From contig NZ_RQYT01000013.1 in NCBI RefSeq assembly GCF_003932785.1, positions 1 to 64,000 on the forward strand: 64,000 nucleotides of DNA, given 5' to 3'. This DNA comes from Arachnia propionica. Its GTDB lineage: Bacteria > Actinomycetota > Actinomycetes > Propionibacteriales > Propionibacteriaceae. Positions 60,258 to 64,000 of the stretch are shown in pieces. The number at the start of each line of letters is the position of its first letter. Within the stretch, counting starts at the first letter, position 1. The translations under genes and the position numbers were made by a program. Under the pieces are notes generated by a model. The model did not search any database. It saw nothing but the letters and a program-made list of their open reading frames with translations, and was not told the DNA's origin.

Positions 60258-60839
60258 CTACTTCATTCGCCTCGAGATCTTGCCCTTGATCTTTTCCACC
60301 TTCATCGCCAAGATCCGCACCAGTGCAAGGGTGCCAATAACCATCCCGGAGGTCGAATCGAAGATCACTGACCCCACCAGCAGACCACACACAGCAAGAT
60401 ACGAAACCATGGTCATCAACGGGCCAAGCCAACGTTCACGCGCCACACGGCGACCCATGCCAGCTGCCATCCGTTCCACGCACTCCAAATCAACTTCTGG
60501 GCATTTGCCTTCTTTCAACAAGCCCACAAGCCAATCCACAGACTCGTCAACCGGTATATGCCTACCCTTAGGTCGAGGCTTCCCAAGCATACATTCTTCC
60601 CAGTCCCATAGCGTGATGAACCTGCGCGCCCCTGAGGGCGAGAAGAAAACGCTCCACCCTCCCTCACTGACAGCAAGCCAGATCCGCCCAACGGGAGTCG
60701 ATGCCGCGTAGTCATGACGATCCCCCTTGACCTTATCCCGAGCAACCTCTCCCAAGGGACACCCAAGAGAATCCAGCACCTCACCAAGGTGCTTCAGTTT
60801 ATCGCACGGCAATGTTGAAGCAGTGTCGTACCAAACCAT
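60258..60839 (-). CDS. Rhs-linked membrane protein, first member of immunity array
   Basis: A 193-residue protein beginning MVWYDTASTLPCDKLKHLGEVLDSLGCPLGEV. Shared marks with the next gene: RRFITLWDWEECMLGKPRPKGRHIP, ESVDWLVGLL, CPEVDLECVERMAAGMGRRVARERWLGPL, two membrane segments (VSYLAVCGLLVGSVIF; GMVIGTLALVRILAM) and a Lys/Arg tail. AAAGGGGCTGAA precedes the ATG, 37 bases after the Rhs stop, so it is co-transcribed with the toxin and is the prime candidate for its immunity protein. Longer in-frame starts lie within the Rhs gene. Confidence 0.7.
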   Translation of the reverse strand: MVWYDTASTLPCDKLKHLGEVLDSLGCPLGEVARDKVKGDRHDYAASTPVGRIWLAVSEGGWSVFFSPSGARRFITLWDWEECMLGKPRPKGRHIPVDESVDWLVGLLKEGKCPEVDLECVERMAAGMGRRVARERWLGPLMTMVSYLAVCGLLVGSVIFDSTSGMVIGTLALVRILAMKVEKIKGKISRRMK

Positions 60840-60876
60840 TTCAGCCCCTTTCTTAGCACTCTCGGGAACGAAGTAA

Positions 60877-63800
60877 TCACGAGATTTCTTCCTGGAACGC
60901 TCTGCGAGGAGGAGGATAGAGAGCCGAGTATTCTGAGTCGGTTTCAGACATGGCACGACGCGGGACCGCGGTACTTGGACCTTCGATACCACTGCTACGG
61001 CGCGGCTCAACAAGCTCCCTCCGCGCAGCTACTGATCGGGGCACTTCAGGGGTTGAAGAGCTTGGAAGTACGTCAGCACTTGCTGCTGCCGGAATACTGT
61101 CCTGAAGTGATATCTCAGGAACTCGGGATTCGGTGCTAGGTTCCTGAACGCCTCGCAGCTTTATCATCCGCGTTCCGGCTCCTGCTACAGCGCCTTGGGC
61201 TGCACCGAGCGCGGTGGACGCTCCAACGTTCGTCCAGAAGTCTGCGCTCCAAATGCTGCGTTTGGCGTTGATATTGTCGATGACGCCGCTGGTGAAGCCT
61301 GTACCGGCGCCGACTCCTGCCTCCACGCCGGCATGCACCAGGATGTCTCTGGCCCGCGATGCTCCTGCGCCGATGAGTTGCGCGCCGTAGCGGCCCATGA
61401 TCCACGCCGACGCGGCACCGCCCACACCACCGAGGACAGTCGACACCACAAAGGATCCAACATCCACGGGCTTTCCTGGGTCGTTGATTCCCTGCACCGC
61501 CAGATTGAAACCGGCACTGGCGACCATCCCCCCGATGACCGGGAAGGCGGCGCTGAGAGCAAGTCCAGCCACGAAGAGGCCTGCTCCTGTGAGGGTTTTC
61601 CAGTTGAAGATTCGGCTGCCGTTGGCGTCGTTGTAGTTTTTCAGTTCTTCGTCGGTGACGGGTCGTAGGCCGAGGGGGTCCTGGGCGTGGAGGGGGTTGT
61701 TGTTGGCGTAGTGGTAGGGGTTGCCGGTGAAGGCAGTGCCGGTGATGGGGTCGAGCGGGTCCGGGGTGAGGAAAGTACGGGTGCCCGGTTGATAGACGCG
61801 ATGAGTGAGCCATTCCAGGCCTGAGATGTGGATGCCGCCGTCGGGAGCGATACCGATCCCGTCGATGGTTGTGGTGGCGGTAGGAGTGTCCCAGCCGGTG
61901 GGGGTGTCCGGGCGTCCCGTCCGCCAGCCGGTCGGCAGCCATTGGTGGCCGATGGCGGTACCCGCCCAGGTGGCGGTGATCGCCTGGTCGTTGATCTGGA
62001 TCGGCTGGCCGATGCTGTTCCAGTACAGGTCGGCGTCGTTGACGCGGGCCAGTTCGCCCAGGGCGTTGACGTGGAGGCTGGTGGCTCCGGTGGGGCCGGT
62101 GATGTGGGTGAGCCAACCCAAGGCGCTCCAAGCGTAGTCAATACGGCCCTCGGGTCCGGCCTCGCTGATGCGTTTCCCGGCTCGGTTGTAGGTGTAGTGG
62201 GTGGTCCCGGTGGAGGTATGACGTTGAAGTAGCTGCCCGGCGGCGTCGTGGATGTAGCGGATGACCTCGTCGTTGTTGTGTTCCTCGACGAGTCGGCCGG
62301 CTTCGTCGTAGGTCCAGGTACACACCCGACCGTGGGGGTCCCGGGTTTCGACGAGTTGTCCGGCCGCGTCGTGGCGGTAACTGGTGGTCTCGCCGTTGCG
62401 GGTGATCGCGGTGATCCTGCCCTGATCGTCGCGGGTGATGATCGTGTCGTGGGTGCCGTCGCTGGTGTCGCTGTGGTGGCGTTTCACCTGGCCGTTGGTG
62501 TACTCCCAGGTTTGGTGACTGGTGGGGGTGCGGGCCTCGACCAGCCGTCCGGCCCTGTCGAAGACCTGGTCCACGGGCCCGGCGGGAGTGGTGATGCGGG
62601 TGCAGCGGCCGAGCGGGTCGTAGCCGTACCTGGTGACATCGCCGTTGGGTGTGGTGATGTGGGTGCAGCGGCCGAGCAGGTCGTAGCCGTAGCGGGTTAT
62701 GGCGTTGTGACGGGCCTGTTCGACGAGACGACCTGATTCATCCCAGCGGAGCCGGTGCTGCACCGGCGCGTCAGGGTTGGTGGTGTCATCGACAGTCAAG
62801 ACCCCCGCCCGGTAGTCATGGTGATGGGCCGCGACCACGGTGCCGTTGACGATGACCTGATGAACATTTCCCGCGTAGTCGTGGGTCCACTCAAGCTGTT
62901 CCCCGGTGCCGCGTTCATGCCCGGTCAGTCGTCCTGCGGCGTCGTAGGTGTAGTGCTTGGTCCGGCCGAGGGGATCGGTTTCGCTGGTGTTGAGGTCGAG
63001 GTGGTTGAACTCCCGGTGGGTGACGTTCCCGAGTGGGTCGGTGATGGTGGTGGCGCGGCCACCGGTGTCGTAGCTGTAGCGGGTGACCCGGCCGAGCGCG
63101 TCAACGGCTTCGATGAGCTGCCCTGCCTGGTCGTAGTGGAAGTGCCGGGTCCCCAAGAACCGACTCCACGTCTTGACGACTCTCCCACACAGGTCGTACT
63201 TCCAGGTGGATCGACCATGAACCGGGTGTTCCGCCGTGATGATCCTGCCGCAGGCGTCAAGGGTGTAACGGGTCTCGCCGCCTTCCGGATCGATCTCTCC
63301 AACGAGGCGGTTGTCGGCATCCGTGACGAAGGTGGTGATGTTGCCCAACGGGTCAGTGACCTCACTGAGCCTGCCCGTCAGCTTGTTGTAGCGGTAGCGG
63401 GTGACCGACCCATCAGGGCGACGGATCTCGAGAACCTTACCCGCCGAATCCCTACGAAGGGCGGTGACGCCACCATCGGGATCGATGTACTCGATCGGGC
63501 GACCGCATTGGTCGTAGCGGGTGCGGTGCGTGCCTCCTCCCTCACCACGGGTGGAGGCGATGACGCGTCCGATTCGGTCAGTCACGTGAACACTCTTCGG
63601 GGCGTCCGGGATGTCGGGGTACTGCCAAGTTTCCAAGTGATCCTTGGAATGCCCGGTGATCCAGGCTCTCCCGGTGGGGTCCTGCATCCGGGTGGGGCGT
63701 CCGATGACGTCGTGGGTGTATTCCCACCGGGCCCCTTCGGGATCGGTGACGGCGACCAGCCGCGACAACGCGTCATGGGTGTATTCCCACCGCCGGCCAT

Positions 63801-64000
63801 CCGGCAACACCGTCGCAGCCAGAAGACCCAGGTCATCATGGAACGACGCAGTCACCCGCCCCAACGGATCTGTCACCTGCGACACCTCGCCGGCGTCATC
63901 GTGGCGGATCTCGGTACGCGCCCCCAACGGGTCAATGGTTGCCACCAGGCGCCCCGCCGCTGAATACTCGAATCCCCACCTGGCCCCATCAGGATCAACC
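60877..64000 (-). CDS. Rhs/YD-repeat toxin (C-terminal part; N-terminus beyond window)
   Basis: At least 1041 residues, open through the right edge. From the edge to ~residue 700 of the visible part are YD repeats (GRLVAVTDPEGARWEYTHDVIGR; YDPLGRCTRITTPAG), about 25-30 units. The Rhs core ends at the classic RTFLTPDPLDPITGTAFTGNPYHYANNNPLHAQDPLGLRP. After DPLGLRP come Gly/Ala-rich hydrophobic stretches (LTGAGLFVAGLALSAAFPVIGGM; GSFVVSTVLGGVGGAASAWIMG) and a ~95-residue disordered Ser/Pro/Arg tail. No known nuclease or protease motif is visible. Such proteins form cocoons that release a C-terminal toxin. Confidence 0.9.
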   Translation of the reverse strand, partial: VDPDGARWGFEYSAAGRLVATIDPLGARTEIRHDDAGEVSQVTDPLGRVTASFHDDLGLLAATVLPDGRRWEYTHDALSRLVAVTDPEGARWEYTHDVIGRPTRMQDPTGRAWITGHSKDHLETWQYPDIPDAPKSVHVTDRIGRVIASTRGEGGGTHRTRYDQCGRPIEYIDPDGGVTALRRDSAGKVLEIRRPDGSVTRYRYNKLTGRLSEVTDPLGNITTFVTDADNRLVGEIDPEGGETRYTLDACGRIITAEHPVHGRSTWKYDLCGRVVKTWSRFLGTRHFHYDQAGQLIEAVDALGRVTRYSYDTGGRATTITDPLGNVTHREFNHLDLNTSETDPLGRTKHYTYDAAGRLTGHERGTGEQLEWTHDYAGNVHQVIVNGTVVAAHHHDYRAGVLTVDDTTNPDAPVQHRLRWDESGRLVEQARHNAITRYGYDLLGRCTHITTPNGDVTRYGYDPLGRCTRITTPAGPVDQVFDRAGRLVEARTPTSHQTWEYTNGQVKRHHSDTSDGTHDTIITRDDQGRITAITRNGETTSYRHDAAGQLVETRDPHGRVCTWTYDEAGRLVEEHNNDEVIRYIHDAAGQLLQRHTSTGTTHYTYNRAGKRISEAGPEGRIDYAWSALGWLTHITGPTGATSLHVNALGELARVNDADLYWNSIGQPIQINDQAITATWAGTAIGHQWLPTGWRTGRPDTPTGWDTPTATTTIDGIGIAPDGGIHISGLEWLTHRVYQPGTRTFLTPDPLDPITGTAFTGNPYHYANNNPLHAQDPLGLRPVTDEELKNYNDANGSRIFNWKTLTGAGLFVAGLALSAAFPVIGGMVASAGFNLAVQGINDPGKPVDVGSFVVSTVLGGVGGAASAWIMGRYGAQLIGAGASRARDILVHAGVEAGVGAGTGFTSGVIDNINAKRSIWSADFWTNVGASTALGAAQGAVAGAGTRMIKLRGVQEPSTESRVPEISLQDSIPAAASADVLPSSSTPEVPRSVAARRELVEPRRSSGIEGPSTAVPRRAMSETDSEYSALYPPPRRAFQEEIS

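Noticed and set aside
1-64000. tRNA and rRNA genes, prophage, complete insertion sequences
   Set aside because: No T-loop-like tRNA signatures, rRNA stretches, integrase, or transposase sequences were recognised on reading both strands.

Overview
The window comes from a high-GC actinobacterium, most likely a member of the Propionibacteriaceae or a close relative. Markers are WhiB, a DivIVA-like coiled-coil protein, two LCP proteins, an acyl-CoA carboxylase epsilon subunit, DUF3499, DUF5719 and TIGR03089. Much of 3.4-29.6 kb follows the gene order I recall for the mycobacterial Rv3256c-Rv3282 block: SIS protein, phosphomannomutase, DUF3499, metallopeptidase, whiB2, mannose-1-P guanylyltransferase, LCP, TIGR03089, purE-purK, PH protein, birA, accD5-accE-maf. 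The species cannot be named from sequence alone.

Layout. 0-3.3 kb: a polymorphic-toxin cassette (WXG100-like DUF6507 protein, 835-aa toxin, probable immunity gene cut by the left edge), placed where manA often sits. 3.4-11.7 kb: GDP-mannose and envelope genes, a large membrane glycosyltransferase, and whiB. 11.7-16.9 kb: an ABC sugar-transport operon headed by a class V aminotransferase, divergent from a FadR-type GntR regulator, with two operator-like palindromes between them. 16.9-24.2 kb: GDP-mannose synthesis, glycosyltransferase, two LCP ligases, DUF3352 protein. 24.2-29.6 kb: purine genes, biotin ligase, propionyl-CoA carboxylase beta and epsilon subunits, Maf. 29.6-33.3 kb: assorted genes. 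33.3-39.6 kb: an oligopeptide ABC operon. 39.7-44.9 kb: the tRNA t6A operon (tsaE fused to an acetyltransferase, tsaB, rimI, tsaD) behind a DEAD-box helicase with a repetitive charged tail. 45-52.8 kb: TetR/MFS pair, a GT4 mannosyltransferase, Ogt plus Ada-AlkA alkylation repair, an EF-G-like GTPase, YccF. 52.9-55.9 kb: a BtuFCD-type transporter under a cobalamin riboswitch. 56.1-58.2 kb: TrmB, TruA and a small methyltransferase. 58.2-64 kb: an Rhs/YD-repeat toxin cut by the right edge, followed by three related membrane proteins that look like an immunity array, plus a remnant of a further copy.

Common themes. Many genes are coupled by ATGA/GTGA/TGATG overlaps. At least sixteen genes have a TANNNT box 6-7 bases before the start codon, which indicates leaderless transcription and corrects several starts. 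A small repeat, GAGGGTGCGCGGAT, occurs as terminal inverted repeats of two intergenic elements of about 160-170 bp and once alone. The most novel material is the two toxin loci at the edges, the Rhs-linked immunity array, the repeat elements, and the aminotransferase-ABC operon with its twin operators.
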